Notes: generated from the letters alone by a model not told the origin. Numbered from the stretch's first letter, positions 1-11,687 are shown. The stretch: 64,000 nt of DNA from Pseudomonas sp. UBA2684 (GCA_002354655.1 DELY01000034.1:35835-99834); one strand, 5' to 3'. Translations and numbers: made by a program.

Positions 1-760
1 GCGCATAGTACTCGCGATCACCCAGCGTTTGCGCCAACTCCCAGGCGGTGCGCGGCGCTTGGAAGAGGTCGGCGAACTTCAGCCGAATCCCCTGCACCTG
101 GTCCGCTTGGTGGCGCTGCAAACGGGCCAGATCCTGGATATGGGTCATCGCCAGGTAGCCGTCGATCTCGCCAGCGCCAACATGGAAAATACCGACCACG
201 GTGAAGCGCTTGAGCCGCGGAAACATGCCTGCTGGCGTGACCGTGACTTCTGGTGCAACGAAGGTAATTTTATCGCCGAGGCCAACGCCGAGCTTGGCTG
301 CGGCCTTGTCGCCGATCACCATGCCGAAGTCACCGGCTTTGAGGTCCTGCAAACGACCCTGCTGGAAGAAGTCGCCGATGATTGAAACCTTCGGTTCTTC
401 CTGCGGATCAATCGCATTGATCAGGACTTTCTGCACCTTGCCGTCATGCGTCAGCAAACCCTGCATCTGGCTGAAAGGCGCCACGGCCAACACCTGCGGG
501 TTCTTCAACGCCTGATCGCCGAGGCTGCGCCAGTCGCTGATCGGTGTGGCACTTTCGACGGTGGCGTGCGGCACCATGCCAAGCACGCGGGTGCGCATCT
601 CATGGTCGAAGCCATTCATCACCGACAGCACCACGATCATCACCAGCACACCCAGTGCCAGCCCGATCATCGAAGTCAGGGAAATGAAGGAAACGAAATG
701 ATTGCGGCGTTTGGCGCGCGTGTAGCGCGTACCAATAAATACGAACAGAGGTCTGAACAT
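1..760 (-). CDS. lolC: Lipoprotein-releasing ABC transporter permease LolC (5' part only)
   Basis: This gene runs off the left edge; about 253 N-terminal residues are present, where the family usually has about 415. The protein begins MFRPLFVFIGTRY with a first membrane helix at about residues 22-45, followed by a long periplasmic domain. This is the LolC/LolE permease layout of the LolCDE complex, which moves outer-membrane lipoproteins from the inner membrane to LolA. The N-terminal sequence FVSFISLTSMIGLALGV is typical of the family. The start is the ATG at 758-760. LolC and LolE are hard to separate from a fragment. The position beside the PilZ gene favours lolC, because pseudomonads carry this order (known from memory). 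Confidence 0.9.
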   Translation of the reverse strand, partial: MFRPLFVFIGTRYTRAKRRNHFVSFISLTSMIGLALGVLVMIVVLSVMNGFDHEMRTRVLGMVPHATVESATPISDWRSLGDQALKNPQVLAVAPFSQMQGLLTHDGKVQKVLINAIDPQEEPKVSIIGDFFQQGRLQDLKAGDFGMVIGDKAAAKLGVGLGDKITFVAPEVTVTPAGMFPRLKRFTVVGIFHVGAGEIDGYLAMTHIQDLARLQRHQADQVQGIRLKFADLFQAPRTAWELAQTLGDREYYA

Positions 761-821
761 GTCGGGGCTGGTTCGAGGGAAAGAGGAACGTCCATGTGGC
801 GGGGCTTGGCAAGCAGCCTTA

Positions 822-909
822 CAGGCCACCGAAAAACTACTGCGCTAGACTATGCAGCGTTGAAATCACCCTCACAATGCTCATGTACCATTCGTACATT
901 GCGCTTTTT
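822..909 (-). repeat. Two-block intergenic element, copy A (upstream of lolC)
   Basis: Read on the minus strand, this stretch has two blocks that recur near the right end of the window at 62736-62920. Block 1 (870-909) contains AAAAGCGCA followed by a small palindrome ATGTAC-5-GTACAT and then ATGAGCATT. Block 2 (822-857) contains GCATAG and AGCGCAGTAGTTTTTC followed by GGCC. The element ends 62 bases before the lolC start codon and points toward it. The function is unknown. It could be a leader or promoter element of lolC, or a dispersed intergenic repeat. Confidence 0.7.
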
Positions 910-997
910 CGGCTGATTTCGCCTTACCTAGCCTTCGCTCGCTACGCTTTTCAACGGCCTGATACACTCAGACCACTACTGCTGCCATGGGTTCGCC

Positions 998-1582
998 ATG
1001 TCGACTCAAGATGAAGATGACCGCCGCGAATACTATCGTATCGACGATACGATCGCACTGGATTTCACCCCACTGACGGGCGCCGAAGCGCTGGCCAGTG
1101 ATGAGCTTCACGACAGCTCGCCACTGTTCAACCTGCTCAGCGAGTTGCACCTGATGGACTTCGAGTCGCAGCATTTGCTGCGGCACATCAGCGAGCGCGA
1201 CCGCACCCTGGCCAATTACCTGAAAGTCATGAACAAGCGCATCGACCTGCTCGGCCAGGCCGTTGCCCAGAGCTTGCTGCGCGATATCGGCACACCGAGA
1301 AAGGTCAGCCTGTCCGAAGGCGGTGTGAGCTTCAACAGCGCGCACGGGGTTGCCAACGGCACCCACCTGGCCATCAAAATGGTGCTGATGCCGCAAGCGC
1401 TGGGGCTACTGTTGCGGGCCAAGGTGATCCATTGCCGCGCACTGGCTGACCAACAATTCGAGATTGGTACCGAGTTCGAAGCGTTGACCGACGCACAACG
1501 GCAATTGCTGGCCCGGCATATCCTGCAACGTCAGGCCCTGGAACGTCGCCAAGCCCGCGAACAGCCCCACGCCTCCGGATGA
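998..1582 (+). CDS. PilZ-type (cyclic-di-GMP effector) protein
   Basis: The product has 194 residues and is predicted cytosolic, with no signal peptide. An arginine cluster RREYYRI lies at residues 9-15. A PilZ-like second motif, SLSEGG, lies at residues 104-109, followed by alternating beta strands. PilZ domains bind cyclic di-GMP with an RxxxR motif and a later (D/N)xSxxG motif. Here Ser104 replaces the usual Asp or Asn, and about 90 mostly helical residues separate the two motifs, so the domain is atypical. It is the first gene of a tight plus-strand group; its stop lies 8 bases before the next start. The gene corresponds in position to P. aeruginosa PA2989, from memory. Confidence 0.8.
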   Translation: MSTQDEDDRREYYRIDDTIALDFTPLTGAEALASDELHDSSPLFNLLSELHLMDFESQHLLRHISERDRTLANYLKVMNKRIDLLGQAVAQSLLRDIGTPRKVSLSEGGVSFNSAHGVANGTHLAIKMVLMPQALGLLLRAKVIHCRALADQQFEIGTEFEALTDAQRQLLARHILQRQALERRQAREQPHASG

Positions 1583-1590
1583 GAGCCGCT

Positions 1591-1893
1591 ATGCCACGTC
1601 TTTTACTGCTCCTCGCCTTCTGGCTACCGCTCGCCAGCGTTGCCGAAACGCTGCAAATCCCCCTCGGTGAACAAGGCGCGGTGGCCGGCCAACTGCCGGT
1701 GCGTGGCGAGTCGCAGCGCGCCGTACTGGAACGCTTCGGCCTGGCCGATGAAGAACACCCCGCCGTCGGCCAGCCCCCCATTACCCGCTGGGATTACCGC
1801 GAATTCAGCGTGTACTTCGAGCACAACCATGTGATCAATAGCGTGCGCCATCACCAACCGCGCGCCGCCATGCCCGATAAGGAATCACCGTGA
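1591..1893 (+). CDS. Small exported protein of unknown function
   Basis: The product has 100 residues with a clear signal peptide (MPRLLLLLAFWLPLASVAE), so it should be periplasmic. The mature part has the motif RAVLERFGLADEEHPAVG followed by PPITRWDYREFSVYFEHNHVI. This reads like a small beta-rich sensor or binding fold, but I do not recognise a named family. An in-frame ATG at 1579 overlaps the upstream stop. The ATG at 1591 is preferred because it gives a normal signal peptide and has GAGAG upstream. The last bases overlap the GTG of the next gene by four bases (GTGA), so the two are translationally coupled. Confidence 0.75.
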   Translation: MPRLLLLLAFWLPLASVAETLQIPLGEQGAVAGQLPVRGESQRAVLERFGLADEEHPAVGQPPITRWDYREFSVYFEHNHVINSVRHHQPRAAMPDKESP

Positions 1894-2612
1894 CCCTGAT
1901 TTATGGCCACCGCGGCGCCAAAGGCGAAGCACCGGAAAACACCCTGAACAGTTTTCAGCAATGCCTGGAGCATGGCGTGCGGCGCTGTGAGCTGGATTTG
2001 CACCTGTCGCGCGATGGCGAACTGATGGTGATTCACGACCCCAGCCTGAAACGCACCACCGGCCACCGCGGCAAGGTGGTCGAGCATGACGCCGCCGAAC
2101 TGGTGAGTTATGACGCGCGCAAAGGTGGCCCAGGCTGGATAACGCCCTGCCCCATTCCGCGCCTGGCTGAACTGTTCGACAAGTGCGACTTCGAACACTG
2201 GCAACTGGAAGTCAAAAGCGCGTCGAAAGTTCGCGCCGCGCGCACGGTCGAAGCAATCGCCGAACTGGCCAAGCGCCACGGCATCCTCGACAAGATTACC
2301 GTCACCTCCAGCTCACGCGAGGTACTGGCGGCCCTGAAGCGTCTGACGCCCGAGCTATCGCGCGGCCTGGTTGCCGAGTACGCCTGGCTTGACCCGCTGA
2401 AAGTGGCCCGCCATTACGGCTGTGACGTGCTCGCGCTGAACTGGACCCTGTGCACCCCGGAGCGTCTGCTGAAAGCACAGAAAGCCGGGCTGCATGTCTC
2501 GGTATGGACGGTCAACGAGCCCGCCTTGATGCGCCGGCTTGCCGATTTCGGAGTGGACAGCATCATCACCGACTTTCCTGGACTTGCCGTGCAGACGCTG
2601 GGAAGCGCCTAG
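1890..2612 (+). CDS. ugpQ: Glycerophosphodiester phosphodiesterase
   Basis: This cytosolic 240-residue GDPD-family enzyme hydrolyses glycerophosphodiesters to glycerol 3-phosphate and an alcohol. The TIM-barrel signature is intact: His7-Arg8 in YGHRGAKGEAPENT, Glu34 and Asp36 in ELDLHL, and His49-Asp50 in VIHDP. The C-terminal WTVNEP and IITDFP strands are also typical. The start is a GTG within a four-base overlap with the preceding gene, after AAGGA. It ends the PilZ operon and is followed by a strong hairpin. There is no signal peptide, which fits a UgpQ-like rather than GlpQ-like role. The symbol is by similarity only. Confidence 0.9.
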   Translation: MTLIYGHRGAKGEAPENTLNSFQQCLEHGVRRCELDLHLSRDGELMVIHDPSLKRTTGHRGKVVEHDAAELVSYDARKGGPGWITPCPIPRLAELFDKCDFEHWQLEVKSASKVRAARTVEAIAELAKRHGILDKITVTSSSREVLAALKRLTPELSRGLVAEYAWLDPLKVARHYGCDVLALNWTLCTPERLLKAQKAGLHVSVWTVNEPALMRRLADFGVDSIITDFPGLAVQTLGSA

Positions 2613-2660
2613 GCTGGGCTTCGTCGCTGCCCCCTCACCCCAACCTAGCGCACATAAAAA

Positions 2661-2681
2661 AACCGGCCACCAGGGCCGGTT
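2661..2681. terminator. Bidirectional Rho-independent terminator
   Basis: An 8-base-pair stem AACCGGCC/GGCCGGTT with a 5-base loop is flanked by an A-run on the left and a T-rich stretch on the right. It lies between the convergent glycerophosphodiesterase gene and sth and can serve both. Confidence 0.85.
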
Positions 2682-2785
2682 CTTCATTAAGCCTGATCAG
2701 AAACTTTCGCGATTGGGCCAACGCCAGTCGCAGGAGTCACTGAACGGGTCCTCCCCGGCCGGCTCAGGCCACCGGCCGGAGCCGC

Positions 2786-4180
2786 TCAAAAAAGCCGGTT
2801 AAGACCGTCGAACGCAGCCACCCGATAGGCTTCGGCCATGGTCGGGTAGTTGAAGGTGGTATTGACGAAATACTTGATGGTATTGGCCTCCCCCTTCTGA
2901 TTCATGATCGCCTGACCGATATGCACGATCTCCGAAGCCTGATAGCCGAAGCAATGTACGCCGAGCACTTCCAGGGTTTCGCGGTGGAACAGCAGCTTCA
3001 GCATGCCCACCGGCTCGTGAGAAATCTGCGCCCGCGCCATGCCCTTGAAGAAGGCCTTGCCCACTTCGTAGGGGATCTTGGCCTGGGTCAGTTCGCGCTC
3101 GGTTTTGCCGATCGAGCTGATCTCCGGAATGGTGTAGATGCCGGTTGGCACATCATCGACGAAGCGCCAGCTGCCATTATCGACGATGCTGCCGGCCGCC
3201 GAGCGGCCCTGGTCGGCCGCCGCGCTGGCCAGGCTCGGCCAGCCGATCACGTCGCCAGCGGCGTAGATGTTCGACACCGGGGTGCGGTAATTCTGGTCGA
3301 CTTCGATCTGCCCACGGCTGTTGACCTTGATGCCGATATTCTCCAGGCCAAGCTGATCGGTGTTACCGGTACGGCCGTTGCACCAGAGGAAGGCGTCGGC
3401 CTTGATCTTCTTGCCAGACTTGAGGTGCAGGACTACGCCGTTCTCCACCCCTTCGACGCTTTCGTACTCTTCGTTATGGCGAATCAGCACGTTGTTGTTG
3501 CGCAGGTGATAGCTCAGCGCATCGGAGATTTCCGCATCGAGGAAACTCAGCAACTGGTCGCGGTTGTCGATCAGATCGACCAGTACGCCCAGGCCGCTGA
3601 AGATCGAGGCGTACTCGGAACCGATCACTCCGGCACCATAGATGATGATGCGCCGCGGCGTGTGGGTCAGGCTGAGGATGGTATCGCTGTCGTAGATACG
3701 CGGGTGGTGGAAGTCCACATCCACTGGGCGGTAAGGCCGCGAACCGGTGGCGATGACAATCTGCTTGGCCACCAGCTTTTCCACTACACCGTTGGCGCAG
3801 ACCACTTCAATGGTGTGCTCGTCGGCGAAGCTGCCGGTGCCGAAAAACACGTCGATACGGTTGCGCGCGTAGTAGCCGGTGCGCGAGGTCACCTGCTTGG
3901 CAATGACTCGCTCGGCGCTTTTCAGTACGTCAGGGAAGGAAAACCAGCGTGGTTCGCCGATCTGGCGGAACATCGGGTTGGTGTTGAATTGCATGATCTG
4001 CCGCACCGAATGGCGCAGCGCCTTGGACGGGATGGTGCCCAGGTGGGTGCAGTTGCCGCCGACCTCGCGGCGGCTGTCGACCACCGCCACCTTGCGCCCG
4101 GCCTTGGCCGCGTTCATCGCCGCGCCTTCACCCGCAGGGCCAGAACCCAGCACCACTACGTCGTAGTTGTAGACCGCCAT
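2786..4180 (-). CDS. sthA: Soluble pyridine nucleotide transhydrogenase
   Basis: This 464-residue FAD enzyme of the lipoamide-dehydrogenase fold exchanges reducing equivalents between NADPH and NAD+ in the cytosol. The first dinucleotide motif is [10 protein letters not shown] at residues 12-21. The second is in [15 protein letters not shown], and the FAD-binding [13 protein letters not shown] motif follows. The redox disulfide of relatives is absent: Cys44 is kept but the second cysteine is Thr49 ([13 protein letters not shown]). This is the mark of soluble transhydrogenases. Length and start match the family. It sits downstream of the nqr operon on the same strand, with a 123-base gap. Confidence 0.97.
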   Translation of the reverse strand: MAVYNYDVVVLGSGPAGEGAAMNAAKAGRKVAVVDSRREVGGNCTHLGTIPSKALRHSVRQIMQFNTNPMFRQIGEPRWFSFPDVLKSAERVIAKQVTSRTGYYARNRIDVFFGTGSFADEHTIEVVCANGVVEKLVAKQIVIATGSRPYRPVDVDFHHPRIYDSDTILSLTHTPRRIIIYGAGVIGSEYASIFSGLGVLVDLIDNRDQLLSFLDAEISDALSYHLRNNNVLIRHNEEYESVEGVENGVVLHLKSGKKIKADAFLWCNGRTGNTDQLGLENIGIKVNSRGQIEVDQNYRTPVSNIYAAGDVIGWPSLASAAADQGRSAAGSIVDNGSWRFVDDVPTGIYTIPEISSIGKTERELTQAKIPYEVGKAFFKGMARAQISHEPVGMLKLLFHRETLEVLGVHCFGYQASEIVHIGQAIMNQKGEANTIKYFVNTTFNYPTMAEAYRVAAFDGLNRLF

Positions 4181-4303
4181 GTTTACTCCTTCAGATCACA
4201 CCGGAGCGCTTATGACGCACCCGCGGCAGGGCCGACGCTGCAAGCAGCCCGGCAATCGATATCTTCACCGCAACAGCCTAAAGCGCCGGCAGTCGTGCAA
4301 CGG

Positions 4304-4534
4304 TTAGCGCTTGGTCGCGTCGTACGCCAAATCTGCCGGAGCAGCAGCACTGGCATCGCGGTTGACCTCTTCGCACTTCTCACGGCTACCGCCGCAAATC
4401 GAACATTCCTTTTCGATGCCGAGGTTGGCAATGCCGCCACAAGAGCCGGCAATGGGTTTGCGCCCCATGATTACACCAATAGCCATCATGCCAACGACCA
4501 GCACCATGACCAGAAACACCACCAAGAACGTCAT
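4304..4534 (-). CDS. nqrM: Na+-NQR maturation protein NqrM
   Basis: A 76-residue protein with one N-terminal membrane helix (about residues 2-23), then PIAGSCGGIANLGIEKECSIC. Cysteines 32, 44, 47 and 54 are present. NqrM (DUF539) is needed to deliver or assemble the iron centre held by cysteines of NqrD and NqrE in Vibrio, and a conserved cysteine after the membrane helix is essential there; Cys32 is the likely equivalent. The start codon overlaps the apbE stop by four bases (ATGA). This places it as the last gene of the nqr-apbE operon. Confidence 0.93.
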   Translation of the reverse strand: MTFLVVFLVMVLVVGMMAIGVIMGRKPIAGSCGGIANLGIEKECSICGGSREKCEEVNRDASAAAPADLAYDATKR

Positions 4535-5556
4535 TGCTCTTCTCCTGCAGCGAATAGCTGCTCGAAAGCGGGAGTACTCCGTGTGACGAAGGCTTCGCCG
4601 TCACGGGTCACGAAAAATGCCGCAATACCCGCCTGCTCGGCATAGGCGAAACCCCGCTCGGGGCCCAGCACCATCAACAGGGTCGACAAGCCATCGGCGC
4701 GCAGCGTTGAGGCATCAGCCACAGTCACCGCAGCCAGCTTGTGGGTAATCGGCGCACCGGTCAGCGGGTCGAGGGTATGCGAGTAGCGTACGCCGTTCTG
4801 TTCAAAGTAGTTGCGGTAGTCGCCAGAGGTGGAGATACCGTAGCCATCCAGTTGCAGAATTTTCTGCGCTACCCGCTGATCGTCGCGCGGCGCCTCGATA
4901 GCCACACGCCAAGGCTGGCCATCGGGCTTCCTGCCGGCGGCTTTCAGTTCGCCGGTAACATCCACCAAGTAACTACTGACGCCCAATTCCCCCAGACGCG
5001 CGATGATCCGGTCGACGGTGTAGCCGGCGGCAATGCTATTGAGGTCGAGTTGGACCGCGACGTCCTTGCACAGTTGTTGGCCGTCGATACGCAGGTGTTG
5101 ATGGCCCATGCGCTGACGCGCCTCGGCCAGCTGCGCGGCGGTCGGCACCCGCTCGGCACGCGCCTGCGGGCCGAAGCCCCACAGGTTGAGCAACGGCTCC
5201 AGGGTCAGGTCGAAAGCCCCCGCGCTCTGCTGCGACAGCAACTCACCCACGCGCACCAACTCCAGCATGCCCTCGGGCATGGCCAGGCAACTGCCGGCCG
5301 GCGCACGATTGAAAGTGGAAATGAGCGAGTCGTCGCGGTAGGTGGACATTTGCTGGTCAACCTCGGCCAGTATCGCCTCGGCCTCACGCTTGACCGCGTC
5401 TAGCTCAGGGGTGTTTTCGCCGGGCACATACTTCACCGAGTAGCTGCTGCCCATGGTCGGGCCGCCGAATTCCTCGATCCGTTCTGAAAACCAGCAGCCC
5501 GTTAGAGCGGTCGCCAAGGCGACAGCAATAACGGGCTGGAGTACCGCGTGCATCAT
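4531..5556 (-). CDS. apbE: FAD:protein FMN transferase ApbE (lipoprotein)
   Basis: The chosen ATG gives 341 residues. A type II signal peptide ends at Cys21 (ATALTGC), so the protein should be a periplasmic lipoprotein. ApbE transfers FMN from FAD to threonines of NqrB and NqrC, the covalent flavins of Na+-NQR. Visible family features include GPTMGSSYSVKY, FNRAPAG, GAFDLTLEPLLNLWGFGP, DLNSIAAGYTVD, and the metal-binding region SHTLDPLTGAPI with TLRADGLST. An upstream in-frame extension to 5784 lies inside nqrF and is not used. The start at 5556 is two bases after the nqrF stop. Confidence 0.95.
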   Translation of the reverse strand: MMHAVLQPVIAVALATALTGCWFSERIEEFGGPTMGSSYSVKYVPGENTPELDAVKREAEAILAEVDQQMSTYRDDSLISTFNRAPAGSCLAMPEGMLELVRVGELLSQQSAGAFDLTLEPLLNLWGFGPQARAERVPTAAQLAEARQRMGHQHLRIDGQQLCKDVAVQLDLNSIAAGYTVDRIIARLGELGVSSYLVDVTGELKAAGRKPDGQPWRVAIEAPRDDQRVAQKILQLDGYGISTSGDYRNYFEQNGVRYSHTLDPLTGAPITHKLAAVTVADASTLRADGLSTLLMVLGPERGFAYAEQAGIAAFFVTRDGEAFVTRSTPAFEQLFAAGEEQ

Positions 5557-5558
5557 GC

Positions 5559-6785
5559 TTAGCCGCCGAAGTCGTCGAGCAGAATGTTCTCCTGCTCCAC
5601 ACCCAGGTCGGTCAGCAGCTTGATCACCGCCGCGTTCATCATCGGCGGGCCGCACATGTAGAACTCGCAATCCTCCGGAGCCGGATGATCCCTCAGGTAG
5701 TTCTCGAACAGTACGTTGTGGATGAAGCCCTTGAGGCCGGTCCAGTTGTCTTCCGGCTGCGGGTCGGACAGCGCCAGATGCCACTGAAAATTCGGGTTCT
5801 CCGCCTGCAACTGGTCGTACTCTTCGACATAAAAGGCCTCACGCATGGAGCGCGCGCCATACCAGAAGCTGATCTTGCGCGTGGACTTCAAACGCTTGAG
5901 CTGGTCGAAGATGTGCGAACGCATCGGCGCCATGCCAGCGCCACCGCCGACGAAGACCATCTCGGCATCGGTGTCCTTGGCGAAAAACTCGCCGAACGGC
6001 CCGTACACGGTGACCTTGTCGCCCGGCTTGAGGCCGAACACCCAGGAGGACATCTTGCCTGGCGGCAGATCGTCCTTACCGGGCGGCGGCGAAGCGATAC
6101 GGATGTTGAACTTCACCAGCCCGACTTCTTCCGGGTAGTTGGCCATGGAATAGGCACGGATCACCGTTTCCTCGACTTTGGACACGTACTTCCACTGGTT
6201 GAACTTGTCCCAATCGCCGCGATATTCCTCTTGGATATCGAAGTCCTTGTAGTGCACTTCGTGCGGCGGGCACTCCAGCTGCACATAACCACCGGCACGG
6301 AAGTCGACGCTCTCGCCTTGCGGCAGTTTCAGCGTCAGCTCCTTGATGAAGGTGGCCACGTTGGGGTTGGACTCCACCGTACATTCCCACTTCTTCACGC
6401 CGAAGACTTCTTCCGGCACTTCGATCTTCATGTCCTGCTTGACCGGCGTCTGGCAGGATAAACGCCAGCCGGCCTTGGCCTCGCGGCGGGTGAACGCGGC
6501 TTCCTCGGTCGGCAGCATTTCGCCACCGCCGCTCTCCACCACGCATTTGCACTGCGCACAGGTGCCACCGCCGCCGCAGGCGGACGAGAGGAACACATTG
6601 TTGGCCGCCAAAGTTTGCAGAAGCTTACCGCCGGCTGGCACCACAATGGTTTTTTCGCCGTTGATTTCGATGCTCACATCGCCGCTGGACACCAGCTTGG
6701 CGCGCGCCGCGAGAATCACCAGCACCAACGCCAGCACGATGCCGGTGAACATGCCGATGGCGAGAAAGATTTCGTAATTGATCAT
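5559..6785 (-). CDS. nqrF: Na+-translocating NADH:quinone reductase subunit F
   Basis: This 408-residue subunit takes electrons from NADH and starts the Na+-pumping electron path. An N-terminal helix (about residues 4-26) anchors it. A 2Fe-2S ferredoxin domain follows, with Cys70, Cys76, Cys79 and Cys111 ([12 protein letters not shown] and LSC). The FAD-binding RAYSMAN motif and NADH-binding [14 protein letters not shown] and MCGPPMMN motifs complete the reductase module. It ends in the conserved FGG. All cofactor ligands are present and the length is normal. It lies 15 bases after nqrE. Confidence 0.98.
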   Translation of the reverse strand: MINYEIFLAIGMFTGIVLALVLVILAARAKLVSSGDVSIEINGEKTIVVPAGGKLLQTLAANNVFLSSACGGGGTCAQCKCVVESGGGEMLPTEEAAFTRREAKAGWRLSCQTPVKQDMKIEVPEEVFGVKKWECTVESNPNVATFIKELTLKLPQGESVDFRAGGYVQLECPPHEVHYKDFDIQEEYRGDWDKFNQWKYVSKVEETVIRAYSMANYPEEVGLVKFNIRIASPPPGKDDLPPGKMSSWVFGLKPGDKVTVYGPFGEFFAKDTDAEMVFVGGGAGMAPMRSHIFDQLKRLKSTRKISFWYGARSMREAFYVEEYDQLQAENPNFQWHLALSDPQPEDNWTGLKGFIHNVLFENYLRDHPAPEDCEFYMCGPPMMNAAVIKLLTDLGVEQENILLDDFGG

Positions 6786-6800
6786 CTGTTCATCCCTTCC

Positions 6801-7409
6801 TTACAACTGCACGCCGGAAAAGGACATAAAGCCCAAGGACATCAGACCGATGGTGATGAAGGTAATGCCAAGTCCTTGCAACCCCGCCGGTACGTCGCTG
6901 TATTTGAGCTTCTCGCGAATCCCCGCCAATGCGGCAATCGCCAGCGCCCAGGACAGACCCGAACCAAAGCCATACACGGTGCTTTCCGCCAGGTTGTAAT
7001 CGCGTTCCACCATGAACAAGGTGCCACCCATGATGGCGCAGTTCACCGTAATCAGCGGCAGGAACACGCCCAAGGCGTTGTACAAACTGGGCACGTACTT
7101 ATCCAGGAGCATCTCGAGGATCTGCACGATGGCGGCGATGACGCCGATGTAGCTGAGCAAGCCGAGGAAGCTCAGGTCGACTTCCGGCAACCCAGCCCAG
7201 GCCAGCGCGCCGTCTTTCAGCAGGTAGGTATAGATCAGGTTGTTCGCCGGTACGGTGATCACCTGCACCACGATCACGGCGATACCCAAGCCGATCGCCG
7301 TCTCGACTTTCTTCGAGATAGCGATAAAGGTGCACATGCCAAGGAAGAAGGCCAGGGCCATGTTCTCAACGAACACCGCCTTAGCCAGCAAGCTGAGGTA
7401 ATGCTCCAT
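6801..7409 (-). CDS. nqrE: Na+-translocating NADH:quinone reductase subunit E
   Basis: A 202-residue integral membrane subunit with about six helices. Cys26 ([11 protein letters not shown]) and Cys124 (TVNCAIMGG) match the cysteines which, with those of NqrD, hold an iron centre in the middle of the membrane. NqrD and NqrE are inverted-topology homologues related to RnfA/RnfE; the position after nqrD and the ending in FSGVQL support NqrE over RnfA. Its ATG overlaps the nqrD stop by one base (TGATG), indicating translational coupling. Confidence 0.97.
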   Translation of the reverse strand: MEHYLSLLAKAVFVENMALAFFLGMCTFIAISKKVETAIGLGIAVIVVQVITVPANNLIYTYLLKDGALAWAGLPEVDLSFLGLLSYIGVIAAIVQILEMLLDKYVPSLYNALGVFLPLITVNCAIMGGTLFMVERDYNLAESTVYGFGSGLSWALAIAALAGIREKLKYSDVPAGLQGLGITFITIGLMSLGFMSFSGVQL

Positions 7410-8077
7410 CAGTAAGCCTCCTTATTGGATACCTGAGGCGCCATCTTGAAACTCGGCTGCTCGATCTGGTCTTTTTTCCAGGCACGAATCCCCCAGATGA
7501 ACAGACCGATCAGGAAGAACGCCGAAGGCGGCAGCAGCAGCATGCCATTGGGCTGGTACCAGCCACCGTCGTTGATCAGCGGAATGATCTCGTAGCCCAT
7601 CAGCTTGCCCGCACCAAACAGCTCACGAATGATGCCCAGGGCAATCAACATGACGCTGTAGCCCAGGCCGTTGCCAATACCGTCGAAGAACGACAGCACT
7701 GGCGGATTTTGCATGGCAAAAGCTTCGGCGCGGCCCATCACGATGCAGTTGGTGATGATCAGACCGACGAACACCGACAGCTGCTTGGACAGGCTGAAGG
7801 CGAAGGCCTTGAGTACCTGATCGACCACAATCACCAGGGAAGCAATGATCACCATCTGCACGATCATGCGGATCGAGCTGGGGATCTGGCTGCGGATCAT
7901 CGAGATAAACAGGTTCGAGAACCCGGTCACCAAGGTCAGGGCAACCGACATCACCAGGGCAGTTTTCAGGTTCGAGGTCACCGCCAATGCGGAGCAAATA
8001 CCCAGAATCTGCAGGCCAATCGGATTGTTATTGAAGAGCGGGTTGAGCAGAACTTCTTTAATTGTTGGCTGCGACAT
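7409..8077 (-). CDS. nqrD: Na+-translocating NADH:quinone reductase subunit D
   Basis: A 222-residue membrane subunit from the ATG at 8075-8077, preceded by GGGGAGG. An upstream TTG at 8083 is in frame but lacks that spacing. Cys28 (LGICSALAV) and Cys111 (TNCIVMGR) are the expected iron-centre ligands paired with those of NqrE. About six hydrophobic helices are visible, and [10 protein letters not shown] is typical of the family. It overlaps neither cofactor-bearing neighbour beyond start/stop junctions and forms part of the contiguous nqrABCDEF operon. Confidence 0.97.
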   Translation of the reverse strand: MSQPTIKEVLLNPLFNNNPIGLQILGICSALAVTSNLKTALVMSVALTLVTGFSNLFISMIRSQIPSSIRMIVQMVIIASLVIVVDQVLKAFAFSLSKQLSVFVGLIITNCIVMGRAEAFAMQNPPVLSFFDGIGNGLGYSVMLIALGIIRELFGAGKLMGYEIIPLINDGGWYQPNGMLLLPPSAFFLIGLFIWGIRAWKKDQIEQPSFKMAPQVSNKEAY

Positions 8078-8079
8078 GA

Positions 8080-8868
8080 TCAAGCCTCCCCTTTTTGCAA
8101 ATTGGCGAGGAACTGGGCGAAGCCGTTCTCTCCCAGCCAGAACTGCAGCAGGTTGTTCACCCCGTTCTGAGTCAGCGTAGCGCCAGCCAGACCATCCACC
8201 TGATGGGTAGCCTGCGCACTTTGCGCATCGACATTACCTTTGATGATCTGAATCGCCAGCTCACCGTCTTCAGCGAAGACGGTTTTGCCTGGCCACAGGC
8301 TTTTCCATTTCGGGTTATCCACTTCGCCACCCAGACCCGGGGTCTCGGCGTGCTGGTAGAAACCGAAACCGGCCACGGTGTTCAGGTCGCCTTTCAGCGC
8401 CATGAAGCCGTGCAGCGTCGACCACAAACCATAACCGCGTACCGGCAGGATCACGGTGTCCAGCTTGCCGTCCTGCTCCACCAGATAAACCGTGGTGAAG
8501 CGCTCGCGACGCTTGATCGAGGCGATATCGTCGGAACCGCTCAAGGCTTCAGACAGCTTCGGGTCTTTGGAGGACTTCAGTGGGTCGAACGTCGCTGGAT
8601 TTTGCGCATCGCTGAAGGTCCCGCTGTCGAGATCGACGATGCGCGCACTGATGCGGCTGTCGAACAGCGCCTTGACCTGCGCACCACTCATGCTGGCATC
8701 GCCCAGGCCGGCAATTGCCAGAATGCTGCGCTGCTTATCCATCTGGCGGTTTTCCACCTGGGTTGGCTTCAGCGCAACCGCGGCGCCCGCAACAAACACC
8801 GAGCACACCAGACAGACCAACAGGGCTACCGTCAGCGTGCGCGCAGTGGATTCTTTTTGACTAGACAT
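8080..8868 (-). CDS. nqrC: Na+-translocating NADH:quinone reductase subunit C
   Basis: This 262-residue protein has one N-terminal membrane helix (about residues 11-33) and a periplasmic FMN domain. The flavinylation motif near the C-terminus reads DGLAGATLT, with Thr233 the expected FMN attachment site. The usual motif is (S/T)GATxT, so Ala replaces the first residue. ApbE encoded downstream would attach the FMN. The gene overlaps the 3' end of nqrB by 8 bases. Confidence 0.97.
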   Translation of the reverse strand: MSSQKESTARTLTVALLVCLVCSVFVAGAAVALKPTQVENRQMDKQRSILAIAGLGDASMSGAQVKALFDSRISARIVDLDSGTFSDAQNPATFDPLKSSKDPKLSEALSGSDDIASIKRRERFTTVYLVEQDGKLDTVILPVRGYGLWSTLHGFMALKGDLNTVAGFGFYQHAETPGLGGEVDNPKWKSLWPGKTVFAEDGELAIQIIKGNVDAQSAQATHQVDGLAGATLTQNGVNNLLQFWLGENGFAQFLANLQKGEA

Positions 8869-10072
8869 TGCGTGCCAGCCTCCGCTTGATATTGGCTTGA
8901 ACGACGAAGTGGTCGATCAGCGGTGCGAACAAGTTGGCGAACAGGATCGCCAGCATCATGCCTTCCGGGAACGCCGGGTTGACCACGCGGATCAACACCA
9001 CCATCACGCCGATCAAGGCACCGAAAATCCACTTGCCGGTATTGGTCATGGACGCCGACACCGGGTCGGTGGCCATAAAGAACATACCAAAGGCAAAACC
9101 ACCCACCACCAAGTGCCAATGCCACGGCATGGCGAACATCGGATTACTTGTCGAGCCGAACACATTGAACAGCAGGCTGAGGCCGACCATGCCCAGCATC
9201 ACGCCAGCGACGATGCGCCAGGAGGCGATCTTGGTCAGCAGCAACACACCGCCACCGATCATGATCGCCAGGGTGCTGGTTTCGCCGAGCGAACCGTGAA
9301 TGGTGCCAACAAAGGCGTCCATCCAAGTGATGCCGTTACTCACTACGTTTTCGATGCCGCCGGCAGCCGCCAGACTCAACGAAGTAGCGCCGGCAAAACC
9401 ATCGACCGCCGTCCATACCGCATCGCCGGACATCTGCGCCGGGTAGGCGAAGAACAGGAAAGCCCGCCCGGTAAGTGCCGGGTTGAGGAAGTTCTTGCCC
9501 GTGCCGCCAAACACTTCTTTGCCAATCACTACGCCGAAGCTGATACCCAGCGCCACCTGCCACAGCGGAATGCTGGGCGGCAGAATCAGGGCGAACAGTA
9601 CGGAGGTCACGAAGAAGCCTTCGTTGACTTCATGTTTGCGGATCGAAGCGAACAGCACTTCCCAGAAGCCGCCGACAATAAAAGCCGTCGCATAAACCGG
9701 CAGGAAGTAAGCCGCGCCCTGGATAAAGTTATCCCACAGGCTGTTGGGGTCGAAACCTGCCAGCGACCCGATCAGCGCGAAGCGCCAGCCTTCCTGCGCC
9801 GCCAAAAGCTCTGGGCTCTGGGCGAAGATCAGGTTGGCCTGATAACCGGTGTTCCACATGCCGAAAAACATTATCGGGAAGGTACACAACCACACGGTGA
9901 TCATCATGCGCTTGAGGTCGATACCGTCACGCACGTGGGCGGTGGTCTTGGTTACGCTGCCTGGGCGGTAGAAAAAGGTGTCGATGGCTTCATACAAGGC
10001 ATACCAGTTTTCAAACTTGCCGCCTTTCTCGAAGTTGTGCTCGATTTTATCGAGGAATGCACGAATACCCAT
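8861..10072 (-). CDS. nqrB: Na+-translocating NADH:quinone reductase subunit B
   Basis: The 403-residue main membrane subunit, which carries the Na+ path, riboflavin and one covalent FMN. The N-terminus ([20 protein letters not shown], then [10 protein letters not shown]) is family-typical. Thr230 in DGFAGAT is the expected FMN attachment site. About ten hydrophobic segments are visible, including [21 protein letters not shown]. Length and ends agree with Vibrio and Pseudomonas NqrB. It starts 3 bases after the nqrA stop. Confidence 0.98.
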   Translation of the reverse strand: MGIRAFLDKIEHNFEKGGKFENWYALYEAIDTFFYRPGSVTKTTAHVRDGIDLKRMMITVWLCTFPIMFFGMWNTGYQANLIFAQSPELLAAQEGWRFALIGSLAGFDPNSLWDNFIQGAAYFLPVYATAFIVGGFWEVLFASIRKHEVNEGFFVTSVLFALILPPSIPLWQVALGISFGVVIGKEVFGGTGKNFLNPALTGRAFLFFAYPAQMSGDAVWTAVDGFAGATSLSLAAAGGIENVVSNGITWMDAFVGTIHGSLGETSTLAIMIGGGVLLLTKIASWRIVAGVMLGMVGLSLLFNVFGSTSNPMFAMPWHWHLVVGGFAFGMFFMATDPVSASMTNTGKWIFGALIGVMVVLIRVVNPAFPEGMMLAILFANLFAPLIDHFVVQANIKRRLARNV

Positions 10073-10075
10073 GAG

Positions 10076-11687
<1,612 letters not shown>

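Noticed and set aside
883-899. ATGTAC-CATTC-GTACAT as an operator on its own.
   Set aside because: It is part of block 1 of the repeated element and recurs with the whole block, so it is reported there instead.
2755-2779. CCGGCCGG repeated twice after sth as a second terminator.
   Set aside because: Each copy is its own palindrome, there is no T-run, and the hairpin at 2661-2681 is a much better terminator.
2921-4645. A 574-codon plus-strand frame across sth and nqrM.
   Set aside because: It mirrors sth codon usage on the opposite strand and shows no family motif or ribosome site.
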